IMG/VR virus record: IMGVR_UViG_3300037882_001819
Span: 1-63,777 of that record
From: a virus
Length of the DNA: 63,777 nt
Strand: one strand, 5' to 3'
Shown: positions 24,403 to 32,552 of the stretch, in pieces
Layout of the letters: each line of letters opens with the position of its first letter
Numbering within the stretch: the first letter of the stretch is position 1
Translations under genes and position numbers: made by a program
Notes under the pieces: model-generated
Seen by the model: the letters and a program-made list of their open reading frames with translations, nothing else
What the model was told of the DNA's origin: nothing
Databases searched by the model: none

Positions 24403-25409
24403 AGGGGCCTCCCGCAGGCGGCACACACGGCAGGGCCTACCGCTTTTTCTAGGTCTACCAGCTCCTGCTTGGCCTGGGTCGCTGCCTTGGCCTTGTCTGC
24501 TGCGTACCCTACGGCATCCCGCAAGGTTACCCAGGCCCTCACGTTCACCCGGTGTTCTTCCCAGCCCCGCAATATCTCCCCCGCCACGGTCGCTGCTGTG
24601 TCCAGCCGGACCTGGCGGAGTACCGTGTCGAGGTCTGCCTTGGCCTTGGCCAGCCTATCACGTACTGCCACTGTCGCATTGTGCTGGATGGTAAGGCCTG
24701 ACGCCGTGTCTGCCGCCTGGGCCGCAGCCCTGTACTGGCTTACGGCTGCCTCTACGTCTGCCACCTTGGCCCGTGTCGTGGTCCAAACCTGTTGGGCTTG
24801 GTCACGGCGGGCCAACAGGGCCTCCACCTCATCCCACGCCGCCCCGCAGGCGGGCCACCACTGCATGGCCACCAGCTTGGCCTTGGATTCGGCCAACAGG
24901 GTTTCCCAGGCACCAACCTGGGCCACTGCTTCAGATTCGAGCCTACGCACATAGGTTAGGCCTTGGCCCACTTGCACCAGGTCCACCGCTGCATTAACTG
25001 CCCTGCCGACCTCTGCCGGGCTGGCGTTAAGCCAGAACGGGCCGTCATGCTGGCCCTGGAAGCTTAGCTCCGATATATTCAATATTTGCTGAATGGTAGT
25101 GGGTATGTCCAGCCGTATGGCCTTCCACTTTTGCACCTCCCCGGCCACAGGCTGCCAGGTGTACCAGTTGCCCTCCTTATCCCGGCCCCTGGTAATGGTG
25201 CCGCCGTCCACCTCCAGCATTGCTGCCATGTGCTTGGCCCCGTGCCGCATGCACGGACCGGGGGCCACGTTTAGGGCCGCCCACCGTAGCGCACGCAGGG
25301 CCGCACTTTTACCCGCATCCGTTGGCCCTACCAGGCTTGTCACCCGTGCCAGGGGCACTGCCAGCTCCGTATGGTTCTGGAAGTTCGTTAGGACTAACAT
25401 CTTCAGCAT
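24399..25409 (-). CDS. SbcC/Rad50 N-terminal ATPase half ending at the zinc hook
   Basis: A 336-residue protein with Walker A GPTDAGKS (28-35), a Q-loop-like LSFQGQHDGPFW, then about 190 residues of coiled coil. It stops right after CAACGRPL (C329, C332), the CxxC zinc hook. A complete SbcC would continue with a second coiled coil and the signature/Walker B half; those are in the 23041-23265 and 22460-23041 genes. The CxxC could still dimerise through zinc. GGTGGG precedes the ATG at 25409; the gene overlaps its upstream neighbour by 101 bases. Confidence 0.85.
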   Translation of the reverse strand: MLKMLVLTNFQNHTELAVPLARVTSLVGPTDAGKSAALRALRWAALNVAPGPCMRHGAKHMAAMLEVDGGTITRGRDKEGNWYTWQPVAGEVQKWKAIRLDIPTTIQQILNISELSFQGQHDGPFWLNASPAEVGRAVNAAVDLVQVGQGLTYVRRLESEAVAQVGAWETLLAESKAKLVAMQWWPACGAAWDEVEALLARRDQAQQVWTTTRAKVADVEAAVSQYRAAAQAADTASGLTIQHNATVAVRDRLAKAKADLDTVLRQVRLDTAATVAGEILRGWEEHRVNVRAWVTLRDAVGYAADKAKAATQAKQELVDLEKAVGPAVCAACGRPL

Positions 25410-25608
25410 CGTTTGCCCACCTTTGTAAACACTTGGCCTCTAGGACCATCAACTCCACCGCACCCCACGCCTTCAGTTTTATCTGTATTTGCTCTTTTGT
25501 CAGCTCTACGTACTGGTCCATTTCCACAAAAACCACTTCGCCGGTTGCCCTACGCATACGTAGCACTTTGTAGGGGAAAACCTTAGGTCTCTCTGATTTT
25601 GATGCCAT
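25309..25608 (-). CDS. Hypothetical protein, 99 aa
   Basis: Unrecognised. The first 70 residues look globular (PYKVLRMRRATGEVVFVEM). The last 30 are Gly/Pro-rich and overlap the SbcC N-half gene in another frame, so they may be a run-on tail. It overlaps the DUF1064 gene by 26 bases. Confidence 0.5.
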   Translation of the reverse strand: MASKSERPKVFPYKVLRMRRATGEVVFVEMDQYVELTKEQIQIKLKAWGAVELMVLEAKCLQRWANDAEDVSPNELPEPYGAGSAPGTGDKPGRANGCG

Positions 25609-25975
25609 ACAACGCCTGCATTAACTTTCGTTTGATTATGTACACCCCGGTGCGGATACCCTTAACGTCCTCCACCACTATATCGCCGTCCTCCCAGTAT
25701 TCAAAATCAGCGTAATAGGTGCAGACCAGCACCCCCTGCACACGGAAAGGGTAGGGGGTCTGCCTAGCTAGGTGCCTGATTTTGCCTGCCTTTTGCAGTA
25801 GCAGTAAAACCTCGTAACGGGCCGCCTCTTTTTTACTGGGGAACAGTATGTCGCCCACGCGCGTGGGTATGTTTCTATACTTGCTACGCTTAGCCGGGGT
25901 GGCCGCTTTGGTCGCCTTAAACAGTGCCGCTAAACCCGAAACCTTGCCGGGTTTGGATGCCTGCCGCTTTGCCAT
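25583..25975 (-). CDS. DUF1064 nuclease-like protein
   Basis: A 130-residue basic protein matching the DUF1064 pattern: KYRNIPTRVGDILFPSKKEA, RYEVLLLLQKAGKI, then YYADFEYWEDG and VVEDVKG. The D-x-E-D-x-K arrangement (ADF...VVEDVKG) is that of restriction-endonuclease-fold nucleases, and family members are found among phage recombination genes, possibly acting as junction resolvases. It overlaps the FEN gene by 59 bases. Confidence 0.78.
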   Translation of the reverse strand: MAKRQASKPGKVSGLAALFKATKAATPAKRSKYRNIPTRVGDILFPSKKEAARYEVLLLLQKAGKIRHLARQTPYPFRVQGVLVCTYYADFEYWEDGDIVVEDVKGIRTGVYIIKRKLMQALYGIKIRET

Positions 25976-26798
25976 TTGTCTTCGCCCCTATAGCCCGCAG
26001 CAAAGGGTTCCAGTCGACCGGTGCCACTTGCTGGTGCAGCACCACTGGCGTGCAACCCTTGGCCGGTAGTCGCGTTAAGTTGATATTACGGTTGTATATT
26101 TCGATATTCTGCAAGAACTGGGCGTACTTAGTGCTTGTTGACGGCACCTCACCACGCACCCACCTGGCTGCCCACGTCTCCCCTATGCCGTCTAGGCCCA
26201 CAATGTCATCCGTTGCACACCCGGCCCAGGCTTTTACGTCTGCCCACAGGAAGGGTTCCATACGGTGCAGCTCCGTGAATTGCCTGTAGGACATATAGCC
26301 AACTTTGGCCGCATTGTTCGTACTTCGCCAGGCCACGCCGGGCCGTATGCACTGCCAGAGATCCTGGTCCGCACTTAGCACCACTGCCCCGTCCTCTGTA
26401 GGCACTGCCTGCACCGCACTGGCTATCAGGTCATCTGCCTCGAACCCGTCCGCCCATAGTATGTTACGCATGCCCGTGCTGGGGAGCAAGCTTACCCGCA
26501 GGGCCTGCAATTGCTGGGTGAGGTCTGCCCTGGCTTGCTGTTCCACAGGCGTGGCCTTTTCCCTCTTTGCCTTACGGCTTTGTTTGTACTGTGGCCATAG
26601 GTGGGACCTCATAGCGTGGCCCCCATCAAATACGGCCACGATGTTCTGTGTGTCGTACTGGTCCGCCAGACCCTGCAACGCTATGGCCACACCGTACACC
26701 ACGCCAGTGGCTACGCCCTGATTCTGTAAGTTACCCATAACGGCCAGGGACCTGTAGGCCATGCCGCTCACGTCGACGATAGCCCAATAATCAGCCAT
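25917..26798 (-). CDS. 5'-3' exonuclease / flap endonuclease (FEN-like)
   Basis: A 293-residue protein like the N-terminal nuclease of PolA and T5/T4 flap nucleases. Metal-binding acids: Asp9 (IVDVSG), Asp58 (AVFDGG), DGFEADD (117-123), SADQD (142-146), and GCATDDIVGLDGIGETWA (193-210) with its helix-hairpin-helix. It should remove RNA primers and flaps; the polymerase of this phage lacks such a domain, so this gene supplies it. GGAG before the ATG. Confidence 0.88.
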   Translation of the reverse strand: MADYWAIVDVSGMAYRSLAVMGNLQNQGVATGVVYGVAIALQGLADQYDTQNIVAVFDGGHAMRSHLWPQYKQSRKAKREKATPVEQQARADLTQQLQALRVSLLPSTGMRNILWADGFEADDLIASAVQAVPTEDGAVVLSADQDLWQCIRPGVAWRSTNNAAKVGYMSYRQFTELHRMEPFLWADVKAWAGCATDDIVGLDGIGETWAARWVRGEVPSTSTKYAQFLQNIEIYNRNINLTRLPAKGCTPVVLHQQVAPVDWNPLLRAIGAKTNGKAAGIQTRQGFGFSGTV

Positions 26799-27195
26799 CC
26801 TGCTGCTCCGGTGGGGGTGGGGGCACGGCTGCCATTAGGCCTTGTCGACCTGCGGAGCGTTGGGCGTCCATGTAGAGCCGGTACGTGTTTACGTCAACGC
26901 CCAAAAAGGCTGCCGCATTTTCTATTGAATTGCTGAAGTTCTTGAGGTGCAGCTTAACTGCATAGGCCTCGCCGTGGGTCAACGTGGCCCCGGGCCTGGC
27001 CAGCCCTGGGGGCGGCTTGCGGTAGCCTGTCGCCAGGCCCCACACCAGGCGGAACGCTGCATTTTCGCTGGCCTTGTGCTCCTTGGCGATAAAGGCCTGC
27101 ACCCGCATCCATTCCACGTGAGTTCTGGCTGCCCGTAGGCGTTGGCAGATGTCCAACAGTTCGGCATCCGTGTAGGCGTGTTCTTTGTTACTCAT
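26791..27195 (-). CDS. Hypothetical protein, 134 aa
   Basis: Unrecognised. Helical, with a possible helix-turn-helix near residues 88-108 (NSIENAAAFLGVDVNTYRL) and a poly-Pro tail. A DNA-binding role is possible. GGAAGAG before the ATG, eight-base overlap with RecA and with FEN. Confidence 0.55.
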   Translation of the reverse strand: MSNKEHAYTDAELLDICQRLRAARTHVEWMRVQAFIAKEHKASENAAFRLVWGLATGYRKPPPGLARPGATLTHGEAYAVKLHLKNFSNSIENAAAFLGVDVNTYRLYMDAQRSAGRQGLMAAVPPPPPEQQDG

Positions 27196-28291
27196 ATCGA
27201 CTCTTCCGGTTAATACGGCACCTAGATTCCACCTCGTCCCACACCTCCTGCACCACTGCCCTCACGTCCCCTTCCAGGTCTAGGGCCTCCAGCTTAGCGA
27301 CCACTTTTTCTAGGTTGCCTTTTATGGGTTCCTTAGTGGTAGGGTCCAGGAATTCTGTAATTATTGCACCCCCATCCATTTTCCACCGGCCCTCTGTCAG
27401 CAGGTAGGCTATGCACCCGCCCAAATCATCCACGCCCACGCTTGGGTATAGGGGAACCTGGATGGTCCGTTGCAAACCGTTTACACGGTTCTTCTTTACC
27501 GCAGCCTTAACCGTTATACCCACAGGCCGGTCTATGGCGTTGACCTGTTTTTTTATGGTCCCTGCGTTGCTGGTCCATATCGTAAGGTGCGCGTAAAAGT
27601 CCAGGGCGTGGCCCCCGCTGTGCTGCTTCTTGGGTTCGAACAACCCGGCATCCACGTTGTCCCTAGTTTGGCTTATGACCACCAACAGGCTGCCTGTATC
27701 CCGTAGCTTATCCATCAGGTCCCGCAGGCCGTCTGAGTTGGCCCGGGCTTTGTCCATGCCGTAGGTGCCCTTGGCCTTTTTGCCCCCTCGTATCTCTACA
27801 TCCATTTCAACCTGTTTTTTAGCCCCTGCACGGGTGCCCAGGCAGTCCATACTGTCGAGGATGTACAGGCAGGGGGTTGCGTCCATTTCGGACCTGGCCG
27901 AGTAGTAAAACTCCTCCACCGTCTTGCTGTTACCCCTTGCGGGCGACCGCATGCGGGCCGCAGCCCGTTTGCCGAAAAGGCGGGGTATATCCATTAGTGC
28001 CCCGTTCTCCGCATTGTCGAAGATTAGGTTGTAACCGTCGAAGTACGGGTTGCGGGCGGCCTCCGCGAACAACTGCATAACGAGCATGGTTTTGCCTGAT
28101 GCACTGTCGCCCACGAAGTAAATGTACTGCCCCGCAGCCGTGGCCCAGTCAGTAAAGCCGCTGCACGCCAAGTTCAGTAGCGTGCAGCCTGTGCTGATGC
28201 GGGCCTTTGGATCGGTCCACTGCGGTGGGGCCACCTGTCGCGTTAGGGCTGCGGTGGCCGCCTGTGCTGCCTTGCTGGTACCTTTTACCAT
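27188..28291 (-). CDS. RecA/UvsX-like recombinase
   Basis: A 367-residue RecA-fold strand-exchange protein. Walker A GDSASGKT (61-68), Walker B CLYILDSMD (142-149), VVISQTRDN as the motif after it, and GGHALDFYAHL near the DNA-binding loop region. It is more like phage UvsX/Sak4-type recombinases than bacterial RecA in its compact shape. The start at 28291 overlaps the SSB stop. Neighbours (SSB, possible mediator, SbcCD, FEN) make a full recombination-dependent replication set. Confidence 0.88.
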   Translation of the reverse strand: MVKGTSKAAQAATAALTRQVAPPQWTDPKARISTGCTLLNLACSGFTDWATAAGQYIYFVGDSASGKTMLVMQLFAEAARNPYFDGYNLIFDNAENGALMDIPRLFGKRAAARMRSPARGNSKTVEEFYYSARSEMDATPCLYILDSMDCLGTRAGAKKQVEMDVEIRGGKKAKGTYGMDKARANSDGLRDLMDKLRDTGSLLVVISQTRDNVDAGLFEPKKQHSGGHALDFYAHLTIWTSNAGTIKKQVNAIDRPVGITVKAAVKKNRVNGLQRTIQVPLYPSVGVDDLGGCIAYLLTEGRWKMDGGAIITEFLDPTTKEPIKGNLEKVVAKLEALDLEGDVRAVVQEVWDEVESRCRINRKSRYE

Positions 28292-29628
28292 GGCTGATCC
28301 CAAGGCACATCACCAGCAGGCACACCCGCTGGGGCTGGGGCTACCGTGGTCGTAGCCGCTGGGGCCGTGGTTTCCATCGCCTTGGGGGCTGGCTTGTTTT
28401 CGTAGCTGCCTACTACCATGGCCGTGGTACGGGCTGCCGATGCCACGTCCATGGTGATCTTCTCGATATCATCCGCCTCATTGATAACCACCGCCATGCC
28501 GTCCGCTGCTATTTTGTGAACCCGCCAGGCCACACCTGACAGCACCAGATTGTCGCCCACTGCAACAGTGGGGGCCGGGGCTGGTGCTGTCGTAGGGGCA
28601 GCCGTGGGGGCTCCAATAGGCGGGACGTTCTTATGGGGTGTATCGTCGGCATCCATCAGCGTGGCTGTGCCGTCAGGGTTAACACGGAAGACCGTGCAGG
28701 CTCCATGTGTTGGGTGGTTGACAGTAGCCCCCAGCACCCACTGGGCTGCGGCAAGTGCTGGCGGGTTAATGACAAGTGCTGGCGGGTTAATGACAAGTGC
28801 AGTGCCACCTGCACCATGTACCACCGTGGCTGCTGCCTTTGGTGGTGGAGTGTAACCAGGCACGCCGCTATCCGCAGCAGGCGGTGCACCGGCAGGCGCG
28901 TCCGAGGGTGCGGTTGCGTTAAAGATGCCTTGGATAAAGTCGTAGCTAGGCTTCTTCAGCAGGTCATCCAGACCCATCGGAATGCTTTCCATTAGCTTGC
29001 GGATTGTGGATTCAAACCCGTCAGGCCGCTTTTTGAAGTTAATGGCCGAGGCCTCGTAGAAGCTGGTCCGCTCGTACTGCTTTTCAATAAATGTCACCTT
29101 GACAGTAAACCCCTGGGTAGGGTCTGCAAAATACTCCCAGTTGTCGCCAGGGTCTGCGCTTTTGGTTTGGGCGTCCAACTGCTTGCCAAACAGGTGCACA
29201 CTAATATCCCACAACTGCACACCCTCCTCCGGCTCGGCATGGTCGTACACGTACCACAACTGCCGCTCCTTAGGGGCCAGCCCCTTGCCCACGTCTTTGT
29301 CCGCTTCCGGGTCCCGGTTGATGCGGGCCTTCTCCTCGCACACTGGGCAGGCTACCCCGTAGGTCTTGGCCAGGCACAGGTGTGTCTCGTTCTTCACCCC
29401 GATGCCCCGGTGGGCGAAGAAGGTGCGTTCGTACCAAAACTGCCCCGGGTCCGCGAAAGGGTTGTTCGCCCCTACGGGTACACGGTAGGGGATGATCTCG
29501 AGGCGGTAGTCCCCCGCCTTTTCGATATTAAAAATCTTCATGCCCTGGGGCACTGTGTAGCAGTTAAAATCCAGCCCCATGGTGTGGTTGTCGAGTCTGC
29601 GTTTTGCAGAAATTGGTGTGTCAGTCAT
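28285..29628 (-). CDS. Single-stranded DNA-binding protein (gp32-like)
   Basis: A 447-residue protein. The first 230 residues resemble T4 gp32-type phage SSBs: a basic-aromatic start, then a metal-binding segment (HLCLAKTYGVACPVCEEKA) and aromatic strands (ISVHLFGKQ, VKVTFIEKQYER). The rest is unusual: a long Ala/Pro/Thr-rich linker containing a 21-bp duplication, a small beta-rich domain (WVLGATVNHPTHGACTVF), and a terminal DVPWDQPW that could be the protein-interaction tip. The start at 29628 overlaps the previous gene; longer starts lack a ribosome site. Confidence 0.75.
   Translation of the reverse strand: MTDTPISAKRRLDNHTMGLDFNCYTVPQGMKIFNIEKAGDYRLEIIPYRVPVGANNPFADPGQFWYERTFFAHRGIGVKNETHLCLAKTYGVACPVCEEKARINRDPEADKDVGKGLAPKERQLWYVYDHAEPEEGVQLWDISVHLFGKQLDAQTKSADPGDNWEYFADPTQGFTVKVTFIEKQYERTSFYEASAINFKKRPDGFESTIRKLMESIPMGLDDLLKKPSYDFIQGIFNATAPSDAPAGAPPAADSGVPGYTPPPKAAATVVHGAGGTALVINPPALVINPPALAAAQWVLGATVNHPTHGACTVFRVNPDGTATLMDADDTPHKNVPPIGAPTAAPTTAPAPAPTVAVGDNLVLSGVAWRVHKIAADGMAVVINEADDIEKITMDVASAARTTAMVVGSYENKPAPKAMETTAPAATTTVAPAPAGVPAGDVPWDQPW
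28752..28800. repeat. 21-bp tandem duplication in SSB linker
   Basis: CAAGTGCTGGCGGGTTAATG plus A occurs twice in direct succession and begins a third time. It encodes a duplicated ALVINPP segment in the SSB linker. Confidence 0.92.
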
Positions 29629-30055
29629 CTTGGTGAATTCCCCTGGCCTTGGCCGGTAAGGTGTTAAAATAGTTCGATAGATACAAGTCGACCAGGCCAC
29701 TCAAAGCCCGTTTCCTGTGCTCCAGGGCCTGTACTGCACCCTGGCAAACGCTGCTGTTATATCGGGCCTGGTAGTATACTTCTGCCGCCTGCTGCCGCAG
29801 GGGGTGCCCTGCCACTGCTGCCTTAACGGCATCCTCCGTTACCTTGGCCAAACCGTACTTGGTGGGGTTGCTGCGAATAGCCCCCGCCAGGTCCGCTTCG
29901 CACACCGTCAAGGCATCTTTTGCCCTGTCAGTCTCCAGCATGGCTTGGGCTGCATGGCAGGCCCACTCATAGACCATTGCAGGCTGGTCTGCCAGCTCCG
30001 TGTCTAGTTGGTGTTTATTTATCTCCAGCCGCAGCTCTGGCCCCTCCGCTGTCAT
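29621..30055 (-). CDS. Possible recombination mediator (UvsY-like by position)
   Basis: A 144-residue helical protein: LEINKHQLDTELADQPAM, then a long charged helix pair (RAKDALTVCEADLAGAIR), KYGLAKVTEDAVKAAV, and LEHRKRALSGLVDLYLSNYF. This composition and length recur in phage genomes next to RecA and SSB genes, where UvsY-like mediators load the recombinase. I cannot prove the family. ATGA overlap with the clamp loader. Confidence 0.55.
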   Translation of the reverse strand: MTAEGPELRLEINKHQLDTELADQPAMVYEWACHAAQAMLETDRAKDALTVCEADLAGAIRSNPTKYGLAKVTEDAVKAAVAGHPLRQQAAEVYYQARYNSSVCQGAVQALEHRKRALSGLVDLYLSNYFNTLPAKARGIHQDD

Positions 30056-30978
30056 AGGTTGCAAGCCTTAGCAAAGGTGGCCACCATTTGGGCTTTCGGT
30101 GTGTCGTACCAGGTAGGTGCCGCAAACAGCCGCAATAGCTGCACTGGCTTGGCGTCCGGGTCATTACAACCCAGGGCAACCGTGCTAAAGTACCCGGCCA
30201 CAATACGGCGGACCGCCTCGGGCTCGTCCGAAACTGTTTTAAGCAGGCCCGCAATGGTGGGCCACTTGGCCCCCTTCTGAAGGGCCTGGGCCAACTGGAA
30301 GCCGACCGTCTCCACCGCAGGGTCCGCCAATGCCATGGCCTGGGCCTCCGGTGGCACGCCCCGCACTTGGTCCAGTAACACCAAAGCCTTACGGGCACTG
30401 CCCATACTTAGCTCTGCTATCTTCTCCAGCACTTCCTCGGCAACTGGGAAGCCCTCCGCCTGTGCCACGTCCGTGCACAGCTTTATAAGCTCCCCTTCTT
30501 TCAGGGCTTCAACCGTTAGCACCGTTGCCCGTGTCTTGATCGTGGGCAGTAGCTTGCTGGTGTCCGTGGTGCAGAACACGTAGTAAACGTGGGCCGGTGT
30601 ATCCTCCAGCATCTTCAGCAGGCCCTCCTGGGCCTGCTTAGTCAACTGGTGGGCTTCATCGACCACGATGAAACGGGACTCGCCCATCACGGGGCTAAGG
30701 CCTTGACGGTCCCGCATGGTCCGCACCATATCGATGCCGTTGTCAGTCGCGCAGTTCATCTCGCGGTAGTCGTGCTCATGCACCCGCATGCCCCTGGCTA
30801 GGATGCGTGCGATGGTGGTTTTACCGCAGCCGCTTGGGCCGGTAAACAGCATAAAATGCGGGACCCGTTTTTCCTTCACCATGGCCCGCAATGTGGCCTT
30901 TAGGCCTGCATTACCTGCCACCTGGTCCAGCATTTGGGGCCGGTATTTTTTATAGAGTTCAGTTATTGCCGCTGACAT
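30052..30978 (-). CDS. Sliding-clamp loader ATPase
   Basis: A 308-residue AAA+ protein like RFC small subunit and DnaX. YKKYRPQMLDQVAG at 9-22 is the typical N-terminus; Walker A GPSGCGKT (47-54); Walker B VVDEAH (105-110); sensor 1 FCTTDTSK; SRC-like motif replaced by IKTRATV; sensor 2 region SMGSARKAL. It opens the clamp encoded at 35468-36490. No second loader subunit is evident, so it may be homo-oligomeric. Confidence 0.88.
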   Translation of the reverse strand: MSAAITELYKKYRPQMLDQVAGNAGLKATLRAMVKEKRVPHFMLFTGPSGCGKTTIARILARGMRVHEHDYREMNCATDNGIDMVRTMRDRQGLSPVMGESRFIVVDEAHQLTKQAQEGLLKMLEDTPAHVYYVFCTTDTSKLLPTIKTRATVLTVEALKEGELIKLCTDVAQAEGFPVAEEVLEKIAELSMGSARKALVLLDQVRGVPPEAQAMALADPAVETVGFQLAQALQKGAKWPTIAGLLKTVSDEPEAVRRIVAGYFSTVALGCNDPDAKPVQLLRLFAAPTWYDTPKAQMVATFAKACNL

Positions 30979-32338
30979 AAGGCACGCCCACTCCTTGTTT
31001 AGTTTTATGGTACCAGCTTACATCGCTGGCTTCAACATCTATTTTCATCGGCACGATGAGCCAAGGCCACCGCTTCGCCAACCAGTCGCACATAACCGCC
31101 CGGGCTAGTGCAGTAAAGGCCGCAAACTCCGACCGGGGCACGGTAGCTAGGATACTATCATGCACCTGCCCTACCAAACGTGCCCGCATGCCATTTGTTC
31201 GCAGTAGCCTGTCAATTTCTATAAAGCTGGCCAGCAGGCAGTGAAAACTGCTGCCCTGTATGGGGCTGTTAATAACCTCGTTTTTGACGAAGCCGCTACC
31301 CCATATCCTGAAGCCTGTGTGCGTGTAGCAATGGCCCCACTGCAAAAAGTCCCGCCACCACTTTTGCCGCCAGGCGTCATAGACCGGGAACCGCTGGCCC
31401 CAAAACTTCTCCTCGACCGTTTTGATGTGGCCCGTGAAGGCTTGCTGGTTACCTAGGCCCATGGTTGCCATGTGGTCCACCAGGCCCAACTCCACCGTCT
31501 CTTTCCACAGGCTGACCGCCACGCCCCGCCAGTAGTCCCCATAGAACTCCGCGAACACGAATGCACCCTTGGCTGCTTGCCTGGCACGCTTTTTAAGGCC
31601 TGCGGGGACCGTCGCCAGGGTATCTAGCTTCCAGATCTCATTGGCCATCGCTGCATGCAAGTCGTACCCGCTAAGCAGGTATTCCAACATCCGGGGATCC
31701 TTGTGGTAGCAAGCCGCCACAATTACCTCAGCCCCGCTGTAGTCAATCTCCACTAGTACCTGGTCCGGGTCCGGCACGTAAACGGTTCGCACCAGCTCCG
31801 CCAGCCACTGCTCGCGCACAGGCTGGTTCTGTATGTTGGGTCCCTCACAACTGCTGCGGTAGGTCTTAATGTTGTGCAGATTATAGAAGGGGTGGACCCG
31901 TCCCCGCACTATTTCGCCCTTAAGGCCCTCCAGGTAAGTGCTGAGGGCCTTTTCCAACTTGGTTCGCCTGATCACCGACTTCGTGTAAGGGCTGCCTAAG
32001 GCCTGCAACCGTTCCTCATCTAGGAGGAACTGACCCTTTTTGCCTGTGGTGCCGCTGTAGGGCAGGCCCATATCGCCATAGAGGACCCGCCCCAGTTGTT
32101 CCCGGCTGCTGGGGTTCGTGTCAGGGCCGAACCGTCGCCGTTGCAGTTTGTATTCCGGTTGCTCCCTTTGCCAGCCATCTATTTCGCTGAGCTGCTGCTT
32201 GGCTTTGCTTATGTTGCCGTCCAACACATCCATATCGATGCGGATGCCCTGGCACTCTGCACGCCCTAGGGCCAGGCTGCCCTGGTGCAGTAGCTGGTAG
32301 CTTTCCGGGGTAGCCGGTCCCATTAGTAGTTGACCCAT
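30959..32338 (-). CDS. Family A DNA polymerase, polymerase domain only
   Basis: A 459-residue replicative polymerase lacking an exonuclease domain. Motif A VEIDYSGAEV (Asp199), motif B helix RARQAAKGAFVFAEFYG (251-267, one residue longer than in Pol I, as in a known phage subgroup), motif C VHDS (392-395). The N-terminal 150 residues are the thumb side (NPSSREQLGRVLYGDMGLP). Proofreading is presumably provided in trans by the exonuclease encoded at 34198-35358. The ribosome site is weak; coupling to the gene ending at 32339 is likely. Confidence 0.9.
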   Translation of the reverse strand: MGQLLMGPATPESYQLLHQGSLALGRAECQGIRIDMDVLDGNISKAKQQLSEIDGWQREQPEYKLQRRRFGPDTNPSSREQLGRVLYGDMGLPYSGTTGKKGQFLLDEERLQALGSPYTKSVIRRTKLEKALSTYLEGLKGEIVRGRVHPFYNLHNIKTYRSSCEGPNIQNQPVREQWLAELVRTVYVPDPDQVLVEIDYSGAEVIVAACYHKDPRMLEYLLSGYDLHAAMANEIWKLDTLATVPAGLKKRARQAAKGAFVFAEFYGDYWRGVAVSLWKETVELGLVDHMATMGLGNQQAFTGHIKTVEEKFWGQRFPVYDAWRQKWWRDFLQWGHCYTHTGFRIWGSGFVKNEVINSPIQGSSFHCLLASFIEIDRLLRTNGMRARLVGQVHDSILATVPRSEFAAFTALARAVMCDWLAKRWPWLIVPMKIDVEASDVSWYHKTKQGVGVPYVSGNN

Positions 32339-32551
32339 CTATAGCCACACCGTCCAAACGGACCACGCGCACCAAACGCACACCACACCGACCGAAATAT
32401 CCTCCAGCAGGTTATGCCTCAGGTGTGGGCACCGTCGACGGTCCCGGTAAATGTACCCCGCACATAGCAAGGCCCTGCACAGGGAACGCCCTGCCAGGAA
32501 CGCCAATGCGAAAAACAGGCCGATGCCCGTGTGGTAGTGGTAAGGATCCAT
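32339..32551 (-). CDS. Small membrane-like protein, 70 aa
   Basis: Two hydrophobic stretches (about 9-32 and 53-70) around an Arg/His-rich segment (YRDRRRCPHLRHNLLED). GGGGT precedes the ATG, and it fits exactly between two genes. An unexpected membrane protein inside the replication operon; function unknown. Confidence 0.5.
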   Translation of the reverse strand: MDPYHYHTGIGLFFALAFLAGRSLCRALLCAGYIYRDRRRCPHLRHNLLEDISVGVVCVWCAWSVWTVWL

Positions 32552-32552
32552 C

